Source of the DNA: Rutpela maculata
Lineage: Eukaryota; Arthropoda; Insecta; Coleoptera; Cerambycidae
NCBI GenBank assembly: GCA_936432065.2
Contig: OW386292.2
Coordinates: forward strand, 100,583,829-100,647,828
Length of the DNA: 64,000 bases
Direction of reading: 5' to 3'
The position numbers and the translations under genes were made by a program. The notes beneath the pieces were generated by a model. The model was not told where the DNA came from and ran no database searches. It saw only the letters and a program-made list of their open reading frames with translations. This document shows positions 22,179-33,101 of this stretch, piece after piece; the stretch's first letter is position 1; the number at the start of each line of letters is the position of its first letter.

Positions 22179-22869
22179 TCATCTTTTTTATCTTCCAATT
22201 CATCCCTGGAACTAAATAATTATACATTATTATTATAACTTACTGTATTTATTTGATTCGTAATCTCTTATTATTACTTATTATTAGTCATTACTATTAA
22301 AATTAAAATAGATTTGCTCTAACTCTATCTAAAAATGTATGTTTAAGCTTATATATTATAAATTTAGTAGAATTTTTTTTTTTAATTATTATTTATATAT
22401 AAATTGTTAGCCAATATTTTGAAGCTTTTTAAACTGTAGTCATCAAATAGTTACTTAGTTATGAAATATATTATGCAAATATGAGAAATGTATGTAGATC
22501 ATTATAAACAGATATAACACATCATGAATCTGAAACTATTGTTTTCCTCACAGACAGTCTACGACTTTGTGAGTTTCTTGTTTATTTGTTTGTAATATAT
22601 ATCGACATGTATTGTATACTACATTATACAGTATATTACATTATGTACCTACTTGAATGCAAATAAACTATTATTATTATTATTATTATTATATATATTA
22701 TATTATATTAAGGAATTGGATCAACAAAGCAATATTATGATCTTGAAATTGTGAAACGAATTTAAAAATAATCATGACTTCCTCTGTCTTGATCAGAATA
22801 AAACAGAACTCTTCAAGTTACTTGGAGAACATGCATTTTTGAAATTTGATTGAGCTCATATCAGTACTG
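22179..22869. other. Non-coding part of the 5.9-kb transposon
   Basis: AT-rich. It includes aaataaactattattattatt at 22662-22690, a microsatellite-like tail that could mark the 3' end of an inserted LINE. No open frame. Confidence 0.4.
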
Positions 22870-23740
22870 AGATTGATGGCATCATCCATTCATCTCGGCC
22901 GGATGAAACTTTAATTGATGGAGTACAATGCAGATAACAAGAAGAAGTAGACACCGGGATTTTTCTCCACGCTAAAAACAGTGTTGTAATGGAGCAAAAA
23001 GAATAATTATTTGCACAGTAGATACTGACGTAGTTGTTTTGGCAATATCTTTCTTTCACATTCTCAAAACTGCGGTACTTCAAGAGATGTGTATTTTATT
23101 TGGTGCTGGGAAGAGTCAGAGATACATGAGCATCAATGCCATGTTTGAAAGTATGGGTGAACATAAAGCTGTTGCATTGAGAGGATTCCATGTATTCACT
23201 GGATCAGACGTAACATCATCATTTGCAATGAAAGGGAAACAGGCTGCCTGGAAAGTGTGGAAATCATTTCCTGAAGCTACTGAAGCTTTCCAAGCCATCT
23301 CTATACCACAACAATCTATTTCTGACGAGACCTTTCAAGTTCTGGAGAAGTTTACTGTTTTACTTTATTACAGAAGACTCTCGTCAATCATGTTAGAAAG
23401 CTCCTCTTTGCTTCAAAAAGTCGCAGCCTACAAAGTCTACCTCCAACAAAAGAGGCATTAAGGCAGCATTGTCTTCGTTCAGCATACCAGGCAGGGCAAA
23501 TTTGGGGGTCGTGCGTGCTCAGGGCCAGAGGGATGGGGATGAGCCATGGTTGATGGGGAGTGGTCTTCTCTTCCTCCCATTATGGCAGCCTGCAGAGAAT
23601 TAGTTAAGTGTAGTTGCTCTGGATGCCGTACACGATGCTCCTACTCAAAGGCCAAAGTTCCATGCACGCTATTTTGTAAGAACTGCACTGGGGATCAACA
23701 ATGCAGCAATAAATACAATAAAAGGTATGTGTTTAATTGA
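22870..23740 (+). pseudogene. Decayed gene of an unnamed Cys-rich TE-associated family
   Basis: The reading starts near 22870 in fragments equivalent to an EEADT motif and TDTDVVVLAI. It continues in the open frame 23039-23461 (INAMFESMGEH, LRGFHVFTGSDVTSSFAMKGK, ETFQVLEKFTVLLY). After a stop and frame change it ends in a cysteine-rich tail (23546-23740: ACRELVKCSCSGCRTRC, LFCKNCTGDQQC). I recognise this combination from many repeat-rich animal genomes but know no function. It may be a second gene of the inverted-repeat transposon or an earlier insertion. Confidence 0.45.
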
Positions 23741-23780
23741 TTATTTTTAAATTCGTTTCACAATTCGTCGCATTGGAATA

Positions 23781-24054
23781 ACAAGGTTCTAAGTGCAAAT
23801 TTTGCGAAAATAGAGATCTTGGTATATCCGGGTTCTATCTATTATTTCCTAAGATTTTAAGGTGGTTTCATTGCCATCTGATGGTGAATAGCGAAGTTAC
23901 CGATATTGCAGGGTTCTATCTTTGGGATAAATTACTAATTTCTAATATAACAAAGTTCTAACTGACTGTTATTCCTAAAACCAAATTCTATCTGTATGCA
24001 CATAGAACTGTGTTATTCTCGAGTACGTTAAGTTATGTCAGTTAGAACCTTGTA
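23781..24054. promoter_or_regulatory. Cluster of GGTTCTAWCTG-like motifs upstream of transposase
   Basis: Related copies: 23781 acaaggttctaagtgc, 23828 ccgggttctatct, 23908 gcagggttctatc, 23949 aacaaagttctaactg, 23979 aaccaaattctatctg, and inverted copies at 24001 and 24039 (cagttagaaccttgta). A related motif recurs near the other end (26625, caacaaagttccaagt). Clustered motifs inside both ends suggest transposase-binding sites; that is inference. Confidence 0.5.
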
Positions 24055-24195
24055 TTTGTAAGTCATATGCACGTAACCTCAAAATAAAAAGACAAGCTCT
24101 TTGCCGCCAATAGTTGTTGTCATTTACTAAAACCTGTCTCTGTTTTGCTGTTAAACCTGTTACTAGTACTAGTAGTGTTTAATAAAAAGTAAACA

Positions 24196-26481
24196 ATGTC
24201 AAGTGACGAAGAAAATATAGAAAGTATTGAAATTAGCGTTGAAAAGAACTACTGGTAAGTACATACAAGACTTCTAAAAAGAACAATGCCCATCATTTAA
24301 ATTTGATTTTCTTTTACTTAGGCCACGTTGTGACGATGAAACTCTTTTGGAAATGGTGAGGAATGCTGAAATTCTTATCGACCGAAAAATAAGGGAAGAT
24401 GAATTCGAAGGTGAGGCTAATAATGAGCAGTTTATAGCTGGTCCCTCAAGTGGTAATGTTGGTAAAAATGAGAATGTAGTTTTCTTAAATACAAGTGATA
24501 ATAATATATTAGAAAGTATCGAAAAGGAAACCTCTGAAGGGCAAAAATTCTTCATTAGTAATGTGGACATAATGGTTTTAGATGAAAACATACCTCAAGC
24601 GGAAAACGCTGACAACAGTTTAGAAAATATAGCTGTCCCTAGCCAGGAAAATGACCCGAAAGAAGGCCAAAATGACACTCAAACGGATCCAGCAATTGTA
24701 ATTACTAATATTGCAAATACCAAAAAGAGAAAGAGTGGACCGAGGGAAAATGTTAAAAAAAAGAATACGTAAACCTGAAACCTGGAAAAATAACGTGCGC
24801 CAGATACTTTACCAATCAGGCAAAGAATACGTGAGTGTGAGAGGAAAAAAAGTTGCAGAAAAGTCAGTTGTAAATAAAAAAGACTGTCTTCAAAGCTGCA
24901 AGTTTAAATGTTCTAGCAACATTATCGATTCGGAGAGAAAAAAAAATGTTCAACTACTATCATAAATTGAATCAAAATGAAAAATATCTGTTTTTAAAAC
25001 ACAACACTGAAAAGTATACAAAAAACCGTAAAACTGTGGAAGGCGCCTCTCGAAGAAATAATTCGTTCAAGTATTACTTTAAAATTCAGGAGCAACACAT
25101 ACGAGTATGCAAACCCTTTTTTTTGGGAACCTTAAACATTTCACAAAAACCAGTCTACACAGTTCACGCTGGTGATGATTTGTCTCCAAAGAAGAGTTTG
25201 CGGGGGAAAACAAGTAGTAGAAAGATTAGTAATGAAGCTCACCAAGTTGTCATGGATCATATCAAGCAGTTTCATGTAATTGAATCGCACTATTGCAGAG
25301 CTAATACAAAAAGGAAGTATCTGGAATCCACGTTATCTGTGTCTAAAATGTATGATCTATATCTGGTCTACTGTCAAGAGATGCACATACAACATCGCGT
25401 TAAGTTGTCAATGTACCGTAAATTGTTCAATACCAATTTTAACTATGAATTTCACCAACCAAAGAAGGATCTATGCGACGAATGCTCTAGGTATTATCTT
25501 GGAAAAGCAGAGAAAAGTTTAACTCGAACAGACGAAGAGAACATGAACAAACATCGAGCAGAAAAAGAAGCACTGAGAAGAGAAAAAGAGAATGACAAGA
25601 AGAGTGGTATACCGGTTTTGAGCTTTGACCTGGAGAATGTTATCACTTGCCCTAGAACTCGCATTGGCACCCACTTTTACCTACAGAAACTGATCATCTA
25701 CAACTTAACTGGATATTTAAATACAACAGGGAAAGCCTATTGTGCCATCTGGATAGAGACTTCACAAAGGAGAAGCGGTAACTGTCTCGCCAGTGCTTTT
25801 AGGAAAATAGTTGAACGAATCTTAAAAGACACGGATAATGTTACTGAACTTATCACCTGGAGCGACAGTTGTGTACCACAAAATAGGAACTCCCATCTCT
25901 CATTTTGTGTTCTGGACATACTCCGTAACAATCCCAATCTGAAATCTATTACCATGAAATACTCTATTCCCGGCCATGGAGCTGTCCAAGAAGTTGACAA
26001 TATTCATAGCCAGATAGAGAACCATATGCAGTTGAAGGATTTCTACTCTCCCTTAAGTTTTATAAAAGAAATGAAAGCCGTCAATGAAAAAAATCCCTTT
26101 GTAATAATGCAAATGCGTGAGAATGACTTTAAAAATTATGAAGAGTGTTCTAGCAGACTAAAGTATGACAGAATACCTTATTTCACAGTTTACGGAATGA
26201 GATATGATCAAAAAAATCTTCATGAAGTGGAGTTCAAGCTAAGCCATCTTGATGAGGGATTTCCTAAAAGGGCTGTCATGTATGATGACATACCACGCTT
26301 ACTAAGAAAGCGTAAAGCTCCTAATAGTAAAAAACCAAGCCCTTTGCTGGGAGCTCTCTTGCCAAAAATATTACCCAAAGAAAAAAAAATTGCAAAGGGA
26401 AAAATCGAGGCAATTAAAAAAATGCTGCCGGACATGCCCGATGTTGATCGTCAGTTTTATAAAGCATTTTTAAATATTTAA
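24196..26481 (+). CDS. Putative RNase-H-fold transposase, one intron, two homopolymer frameshifts
   Basis: Exon 1 (24196-24254, start MSSDEENIESIE) joins across a 67-bp intron (GT at 24255, AG at 24321) to an acidic N-terminal region. The frame then changes at an A8 run (24755-24762) and again at an A9 run (24938-24946), and the 511-codon frame 24946-26481 follows. The main part contains HYCRANTKRKYLES, a zinc-like C-x2-C (LCDECSRYY), then SFDLENVITCPRT, WSDSCVPQNRN and QEVDNIHSQIEN. This D, D, E-type spacing suggests an RNase-H-like nuclease. The family is widespread and usually annotated as uncharacterised. Being inside long terminal inverted repeats, it is the best candidate transposase. 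The frameshifts may be real or assembly errors. Confidence 0.6.
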
Positions 26482-26940
26482 TAACCTTAATTTAATGTAT
26501 TCCTCAATAGTTAGTTTTGTTAATTTTATAAACAGCTGTCAAATAAAAAATACTGTTAAAAGTAATTTATTTTAAATAATTTAAAACACATGCGAAATAA
26601 TACGGCACTGCACGGTAAGTAATTCAACAAAGTTCCAAGTACACCCTTGTAAAATTAATGAATTTACACAAAATAGTTGTAAGTACCAGATACAACTTTG
26701 TAAAATTATCAGTTTCATGCAAATCAGACTAACCTAGTTATATCTGCAATTAGCTAGAATAAATATCTCAATATGTTGATAATGCACATAAACTAAATTA
26801 ACGTCACAAAATAAAGGAAAGAAAAGAAATTTATTACCAAAAAACCATATACAGAGAGTTTAAAGCAGTGCTTAATCAAGCGCTAACAAGCTTTGACAGT
26901 TGTTTACACAAAACATCTGAGTGTCCAGATACACCTCTGT

Positions 26941-27512
26941 TGCGCTTGATCTAGAGTCGTAAAAGTTCTATAGAAGCAGTTCATTTACATGAACATTTCT
27001 TAGTATTTAGTACTTTTTTGTTAGTAAAAATTTGTTTACTTAATGTAATAAATGTTTTCAAAATAATTAAAATCACCATTGTTTATGAAAACAAGCGTCT
27101 ATTGAAATATACGGAACACTTTATACATAAACCCTTTTTTGTGGGGAAAGAAAGGAATATTGAGCACAAATAAAACTTACTTATCAATAAAATTCGTGAG
27201 AAAAGTGAAATTTTCAGGTTTTTGAAAAGTGCACAGAACCCTTAAGGTGTAGGGATAGAAAAGTGCCCTATTTACAAGAGCTTTCAAACAACAAAAAAAA
27301 AGAAAATAGAAATCTGATTATTAGCAGCTGAGATACAAAATAATTTAGTGTGCCTAATGGCGGCCATCTTTAATGGCCACCATTTTGGTGACCTGCACGA
27401 ATTTTGAAGTGGCTCCCTATCTGGAAAGTTACTTTTTGACATCAACTATGAACATAGAATGTGGCACATTCCAATCAAAAAGTGCAGCTTTTTTGGTGTA
27501 CCCGACGTACTA
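26941..27512. repeat. Right terminal inverted repeat of 5.9-kb transposon
   Basis: Inverted match to 21588-22178, ending ...gtacccgacgtacta at 27512. Confidence 0.85.
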
Positions 27513-28963
27513 CTCATTCAAGTGCCACTTTCACAGTTAACTTTAATTTAGTGTAAAATGAGAAATTCTCTTTCTGTCCAAACTTGTAACTCTCTATTAC
27601 ATTGTAAATCTCTCTTACAAGACACGAATATGAATTGCATTACATGGAACCCTTCTGCAAACTTATTGAAAACAAATGCAATTTAGAGTATAAACGAAAG
27701 TGAGTAAACTGATTTTTAGTCTACTAAAAAACGTCATGTCTGAAAATTTTATAAATGTGCAGACAATTAAAGTTTTATTTTACTGATGTCGTTGACAGTT
27801 TCTATGAATGTTGTTTATATTATGCTAGGAATTGTTTTAATTTCTAGATTTATTTAAAAATTTTATTTTGTTTTATTTAATAGCATTTTTAATTTTTTGA
27901 ATATGTTTATTTTAATCAATAAAACAATGTCTATTGGCGTTTTTCATTTCTTTTTGTTCTCATTTCTACAATATGTATATGAATTTTTTGAATTATTTTT
28001 ATTTTATTCAATGAAAATAATGATTAAACCTAATTTAAATTTAAAATTCCCGCATATTGTTGGTACTTTTGTTTCCTAAGGTTGGTACTTTATGATCAAA
28101 TTTAGTACAGTTGGTACAGTTCTTGAATTAGTACAATTTCTTGAAATCTAGTACGTTTTATTTACTTTGTTGGTACATTCCTGCATTGCCATTCTGGTAG
28201 CACTGCTTCAGTGAGTCTAACTAAAAACGAAGTAGGTAATACCTTAAATTTCAAAAAGTTCAAAATTACTGCAGAACATGAATATGAAATGTGTGGTAGT
28301 ACAGAATACGTTGAGAGGTTGCAAAATGGTAAGTAGAATTATAACGGCCGGTTTTATCGGGATTTAAAATACCGTTTGGAAACGGTCAGCAAGCAAGATT
28401 TTTTCAAGAAAGTATATACCTCCATGGACCTGTTTATAATTTAAATCTTGTTCGACATCCAGTTTTCTTTAATAATGTTATAATTCGGATATCAATCATT
28501 TTAATACTAAAATAAATCGTGAGGTGAAAAAGTACCCAAAGTGTAATATGTAAAAAAACAAATATTCCCTAAAATTATTTATTTTATAACAAAAGAATAA
28601 AATGTGTTGGTGTAATAATGAGCAGATATCTAAATTTAATTTCTTCAAATTTCAAAGATCCCGTTTCAAATAATTGATATTAGTGATTTGTTATTTTGGA
28701 TCCAATGTTTTTACAACAATGAATTCAAATATACGAGGATAAACGAGTAGCACTGACATTCGTGCGGTGAGTCGGTGAGTGAACGGCCGTGTAGTACAAG
28801 TTAAACCTAGCAAATCAGATAAATAGCGTTAGAAATAAGGTATGGGTGATACAAATAAAAAATATGAACCTTCTGACAAAGGGAAGAATCAAATACTAAA
28901 TATCGACATGGACATAGATCAAACTTAAATAGCCAGCGGAACAAGTAGAGATAAAATATAAAT
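27513..28963. other. No gene recognised
   Basis: AT-rich. A short exon-like stretch (about 28205-28331, followed by GTAAGT) and a short frame at 28843 are too weak to call. A run of ttggtac / tagtac motifs lies at 28080-28170. Confidence 0.4.
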
Positions 28964-29532
28964 AGTATAGAAAATAAAATTAAATTACAAATTTAAAAAA
29001 AAAACCGACACAAAAATATCGACTAAATAACTAATATAAAAAAAATTAATTAACACAACTTTAAAAATTATGAAATGATATGGAATATTATAATTTTAAG
29101 AAAAAATTGGGTTCATTTAATCAATTCAATATAATTAATTTTGATTCCATATACGAACTCTTATGATTTAAATCCAGATTACATTTTCTTTATTTCTTCG
29201 AGATTTCCTTTCTTATACGCATGAATATGTCGGGAGCTGCTGTTTTGAATATAATTATTTAATAGTTCGTTTTTACAGCAGCCCCCGACATATTCATGTG
29301 TATAAGAAAGCATAAAGAAAATGTAAGCTGGATTTAAATCATAAGAGTTCGTATATGGAATCAAAATTAATTATATTGAACTGATTAACTGAACCCAAAT
29401 TTTTCTTCAAATTATAATCCATATTATTTCATAATTTTTAAAGTTTTGTTAATTTATTTTTTTATATTAGTTATTTAGTCGATATTTTTGTGTCGGGTTT
29501 TTTTAATTTGTAATTTTATTTTATTTTATACT
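28964..29532. mobile_element. 569-bp foldback (long inverted repeat) element
   Basis: Left arm about 28964-29242 and right arm about 29276-29532 are inverted copies of one another along ~260 bases, around a loop of roughly 35 bases. Shared blocks include aaaccgacacaaaaatatcg, ttatgatttaaatccag and catgaatatgtcgggagctg. No open frame. This is a foldback or MITE-type element; its family is unknown. Confidence 0.8.
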
Positions 29533-29598
29533 TTTTAAACTAAACATATACATACAACATAGCGTATTATTATGTCACGAGTCCCACACAGAACTTTT

Positions 29599-30115
29599 TA
29601 ACCTTTAAGCCGACGCGGTCCAATTTTGTATTCTACTAGTCGCACACGGTCTACAAGACCGGTTCTATTATAAATATATTTATGCGTTATATTTAATTTC
29701 AATTAAAAAAAATGTATTTTTGTATACAATTTTTATATAATTTTAAGAAAAAAATGTTAACAATGCTCTTTAAAATTGATTTAAAAAAAGTTCTAGTTCT
29801 TTGCAACACATGCTTTGGGCCCTGGTAACTGCATGACAAGATTTCCTTTTCTGGTTCTTACATTTTTGGGACCAGCGTGTTTAGCCCATTTAGTTTTTTG
29901 GTTCTTTCCTATAAAATAAGGTACATTAGTGAGATCCGACAAGTCAGTTATCTCTTCTCCATCTTCCTCAGTATCGCTTCCTTCTGACCTTTCTTCCCCC
30001 GAGTCCTCTTCGTCATCATACTCATCTTCGGTCTGACATTCTTCGAAAAGTTTTAGTAGCCTTTCTTGTTCTTTCTCGTAATCCATCATATCTACAATAA
30101 CGACATTTTTGTAAA
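29599..30115 (-). mobile_element. piggyBac-like element remnant
   Basis: A TTAA (29599-29602) begins ttaacctttaagccgacgcg, resembling a piggyBac-like terminus. The minus-strand gene fragment lies inside. Short repeats (gcacacggt...accggtt at about 29642 and 30160) flank the coding piece. The other end was not identified. Confidence 0.45.
29793..30089 (-). pseudogene. piggyBac transposase N-terminal fragment
   Basis: 98 codons from MMDYEKEQERLLKLFEE are followed by a strongly acidic stretch (YDDEEDSGEERSEGSDTEED). Then comes FIGKNQKTKWAKHAGPKNVRTRKGN and LPGPKA, which matches the segment just before the catalytic domain of piggyBac-family transposases. The frame stops there. The DDD catalytic core and C-terminal cysteine-rich domain are absent, so it is a truncated relic. 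Confidence 0.7.
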
Positions 30116-30515
30116 AAACTTAATATAGTTAGACGTAAAATTATATTACCTCAGTAGACGCACACGGTTCAACGCACGCACCGGTTTCTTAAATTACTCC
30201 GAAATAGTAAACACGTGGTAAACACTACAACACACGTTTAATAAGTGGGCCATGTAGAGAAGGTACACGACAGGACGGTTCCGAACTCTCCCGAAAACAT
30301 GTCCGATTTAAAGAATCTTATACCGCCCGGTCTCCTAGTCTACTAAATTCACCTAATCTTACAGTAGTATAATTTTTATTAATTCCCAATAAATACTTTC
30401 TTACATATATTTTTTTTTGTAATGTATTAGTGAAAGCACTAAACTTAGATGTATTAGTTTTAGATTTATTTAAACGATGAATAGGTATTTTTTTACGAAA
30501 CGGACCCGGTACGCG

Positions 30516-30602
30516 CCATACCTTGCACAACCATCTCGTGTCGTTACTGAGACTAAATCTCAAATAATGATTAGACGCGGGGGTCTCTAACTAGAATATT
30601 TG
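30516..30602. repeat. Left copy of 87-bp repeat flanking Gypsy-2
   Basis: ccataccttgcacaaccatc ... ctagaatatttg. A near-identical copy is at 44196-44281, immediately outside the other LTR. Confidence 0.85.
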
Positions 30603-30607
30603 CCATA

Positions 30608-30797
30608 TGTGGCATCAGTTCACTTACTTATGAATGTAAGATTCAAGTAACCAAGGATAAAAATAAAAACAAAAAAATAACATATAATATTTTATGATAT
30701 ATCAAGAAACAAATAATGTATTTTTAACTAAAATGATATTTGAATTTTAAATCTACTAATATACATATATATTATCAAATGGATTTTAATTATTTAT

Positions 30798-30868
<71 letters not shown>
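30608..30868. repeat. Gypsy-2 left LTR, first part (with expanded TA tract)
   Basis: Starts TGTGGCATCAG after a CCATA target duplication (30603-30607) and matches the right LTR (43972-44195). From about 30798 it becomes a (TA)n tract of roughly 70 bases, in which Gypsy-1 is inserted. The LTR resumes at 39007. Confidence 0.8.
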
Positions 30869-30872
<4 letters not shown>

Positions 30873-31229
30873 ATATCACTTAGAACTTGATTTGCTTTTT
30901 AAAAACTTTTATTTTAACTTTTACAAATTATTTATATGATTTTATATGGTTGAAAATATGTAGATATAATTAGTACAGAGATTAAATGAATACTGAACGC
31001 AAATGCGTCTGTTGGTCATATTTATAAGGTTTGATATCAACGTAGGCACAGCATTCTGGGAATTGTTGCCGTGCCAGCGTTTCACATGAGAAGTCTAGGA
31101 AGTTGTTATCGCTTAGGTGATAAATGTATCAAATTATATCACGTACCATGATAAGAATATAAAGTTACTTATTTAGATAAGATACTTAGATATTTGAATA
31201 CATTGATGTGGTTTGTTTAGCATATAACA
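30869..31229 (-). repeat. Gypsy-1 3' LTR
   Basis: 361 bp. In element orientation it starts TGTTATATGCTAAAC and ends GTGATATAAAA. No difference from 38646-39006 was seen on reading. Confidence 0.9.
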
Positions 31230-31230
31230 A

Positions 31231-31248
31231 CTCCCTTTCTTTTTGAAA
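31231..31248 (-). other. Gypsy-1 polypurine tract
   Basis: On the minus strand aaaaagaaagggagt directly precedes the 3' LTR; it is the expected plus-strand primer of reverse transcription. Confidence 0.7.
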
Positions 31249-31256
31249 AGTCGGTG

Positions 31257-33101
31257 TTATTCACCGACTTTTTGGGGAAAATCGGTCATTTCTTCCTCTT
31301 CTGTAGGTAGATGAGGTCTTCTTCTCAGGAGGGTGCCAATTCTTTTCAGCATCTCATTAGGGGTGGCGTCCTTGGATTCCTTACAACCACAGCATCTTTT
31401 CCTGCATTTCCAGGCGATGAAGGCGGCTAGGAGGCATATGGACAGACCAATAACTGTATACATGCTTAAAGAAAAATGTTTAGTTATAAATGGCTCGTTT
31501 ATTAGTTTGTCTAAGTCTCTAGAGTATTGCTCGAGTTTGTGGTTGGCTATGTCTAGATTTTCGACATTTAGATGATCGAACTGGAGAGGTTCCAACTTGG
31601 GTAGCTGGAGTTTTTCGGGAATGTCACTACAACAGTCATAGGGTATAACCACTGGATGTGAATTGTCCGTAATGTTGATGGTATTGCGGCTTTCTGCTTG
31701 CACTTTTGTTATACCGGCAAACGCGTAACAGTCCGGGTGGAGTTTTAATATAGAGTTCTTATTAACACTGGTGATTTTTGTGTCCATTTTATTACAGTTT
31801 ATGGTGATGTGAATGGGTTCAGAGACAATTATTAACCACACATTGCCTTGTAGTTTCTGAACGTTATAACCTTGTCCATAGACGAGGGAACTTACACAGT
31901 TTTCGGGGATTTTTCTGAAGTTTTTCAGTAGCTGGGCTTCGCATGCTGCACTGCTGTCGATCGGGTAGGCGTAGAGGTCTGAGCATAGTTTCTTATGGGA
32001 ATCTAGTTGTTTGCATGTACTCAGGTCCTTGACGGGGATGTACATTAGTGAATCATCGTTACGCGCAATGAATTTTTGTGAGAATGACAAGACATGGTGA
32101 AGGCCAGTTCTGTTGTCTAGTATAGGGATAGGATACAAATGATACAGGGTATAGAGTTGTTGTTCTACTAGTGGTATTCTTAGAACGAAAACAAGATCTG
32201 ATTTTGATTGAAAGGCTTCTAGTTCGATAATTTCTAAGTATTGGGGAATTTCTGAATATTTTACCGGTAGGGGTAAATTATTTTTTACTAAGTTTTGAGA
32301 GATTTCCTGAAGTGCAGTAATCAAACTTTCGGGTGAAATAATTGAAGAGTGTATTATTTTCAGACGAGCAAATGTGATCGCGTTCAAAATGTCATCAAGG
32401 TTGCTCTGGAGGTACAAGTAACTTTCAGTCAATTTTTCACATGTTTCGATAAATTTTAGTTCGGCTTGAACCAGTGCAACTCTATCATTTACTTTATGCA
32501 ATCCGATTTGAATCTTTTTCATATCCTCGTTAAACGTTACTATATTAATTTGCATGTTTTGAACCGTTTCGTTAAAGGTTTTTATGACGGTAGAGGTAAC
32601 GGATATTTGATTTTTCAGGAGGTTTTCTATTTGATGTTGATCTTTGTTTAATTTATTGATACTGTCTGTGAAGAATTGTCCATCTTCAGCATCTAGATTG
32701 CCGGTAATTGCTTTAAATATACTACCCGCTCCATTTAATATACCACGCTTGAATCGTTTGGTGTTAACAAAGATTTCTTCAAATTTTACTTTGAGGGAAT
32801 TTGACACTTGATTTAAGAGTGTTACGTGTGTTTTGACTTTGACTAGGAATTCTTTTGTTTCGCGTGTATCGGGGGTGAATATATTGACAATTGATTCTAA
32901 GATTTTGTTGTTGTTGATAAAGGCTTCTTCGAGGCTTGATAGATTTTTATGGACTAGCAGAGTCCATTTATTATTGGAAATTATTATCCTCGTTTCGTCG
33001 TGGTAATAGACTCCGACGGTGTTATTGATGGGTGTTATTTGGTACTGGGACATGGCTGCTCCGATCAGCAAGGTGAACCTGTAAGGCAATTTAGGCTTCA
33101 A
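31257..33101 (-). CDS. env: Gypsy-1 envelope fusion protein (baculovirus F-like)
   Basis: 614 residues, intact. The N-terminus has a short hydrophobic stretch (FTLLIGAAM) that may act as a signal peptide. A furin-type site RFKR lies at residues 116-119, followed by a Gly/Ala-rich fusion-peptide-like segment. Long helical heptad-like regions occupy about 150-260, then a Cys-containing ectodomain. A membrane anchor spans about 545-564 (VIGLSICLLAAFIAW), with a basic, Cys-rich start to a 50-residue cytoplasmic tail. This order matches errantivirus Env and baculovirus F proteins, class-I-like membrane fusion glycoproteins. The ATG overlaps the end of pol by 11 bases; expression by a spliced mRNA is typical of the group. 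A decayed relative lies at 49105-51696. Confidence 0.9.
   Translation of the reverse strand: MKPKLPYRFTLLIGAAMSQYQITPINNTVGVYYHDETRIIISNNKWTLLVHKNLSSLEEAFINNNKILESIVNIFTPDTRETKEFLVKVKTHVTLLNQVSNSLKVKFEEIFVNTKRFKRGILNGAGSIFKAITGNLDAEDGQFFTDSINKLNKDQHQIENLLKNQISVTSTVIKTFNETVQNMQINIVTFNEDMKKIQIGLHKVNDRVALVQAELKFIETCEKLTESYLYLQSNLDDILNAITFARLKIIHSSIISPESLITALQEISQNLVKNNLPLPVKYSEIPQYLEIIELEAFQSKSDLVFVLRIPLVEQQLYTLYHLYPIPILDNRTGLHHVLSFSQKFIARNDDSLMYIPVKDLSTCKQLDSHKKLCSDLYAYPIDSSAACEAQLLKNFRKIPENCVSSLVYGQGYNVQKLQGNVWLIIVSEPIHITINCNKMDTKITSVNKNSILKLHPDCYAFAGITKVQAESRNTINITDNSHPVVIPYDCCSDIPEKLQLPKLEPLQFDHLNVENLDIANHKLEQYSRDLDKLINEPFITKHFSLSMYTVIGLSICLLAAFIAWKCRKRCCGCKESKDATPNEMLKRIGTLLRRRPHLPTEEEEMTDFPQKVGE

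Larger units (their letters stand above)
21588..27512 (+). mobile_element. 5.9-kb DNA transposon with ~0.58-kb terminal inverted repeats
   Basis: 21588-22178 and 26941-27512 are long inverted copies of one another. Both begin TAGTACGTCGGGTAC and share blocks such as gcactttttgattgg, tttccccacaaaaaa and the inner gactctagatca. Between them lie a decayed gene (22870-23740), a cluster of short motifs (23781-24054) and a spliced transposase-like gene (24196-26481). Flanking CTC occurs on both sides (21585-21587 and 27513-27515), or the duplication could be TA; I cannot decide. I cannot assign the superfamily. Confidence 0.75.

Noticed and set aside
28205..28331. Exon-like frame followed by GTAAGT
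   Set aside because: Acceptor is weak and no matching upstream or downstream exon exists.
30318..30563. 81-codon minus-strand frame
   Set aside because: Composition and lack of motif; it spans the flanking 87-bp repeat.
30798..30868. (TA)n tract as a replication origin
   Set aside because: Simple microsatellite in an LTR; nothing else supports origin function.
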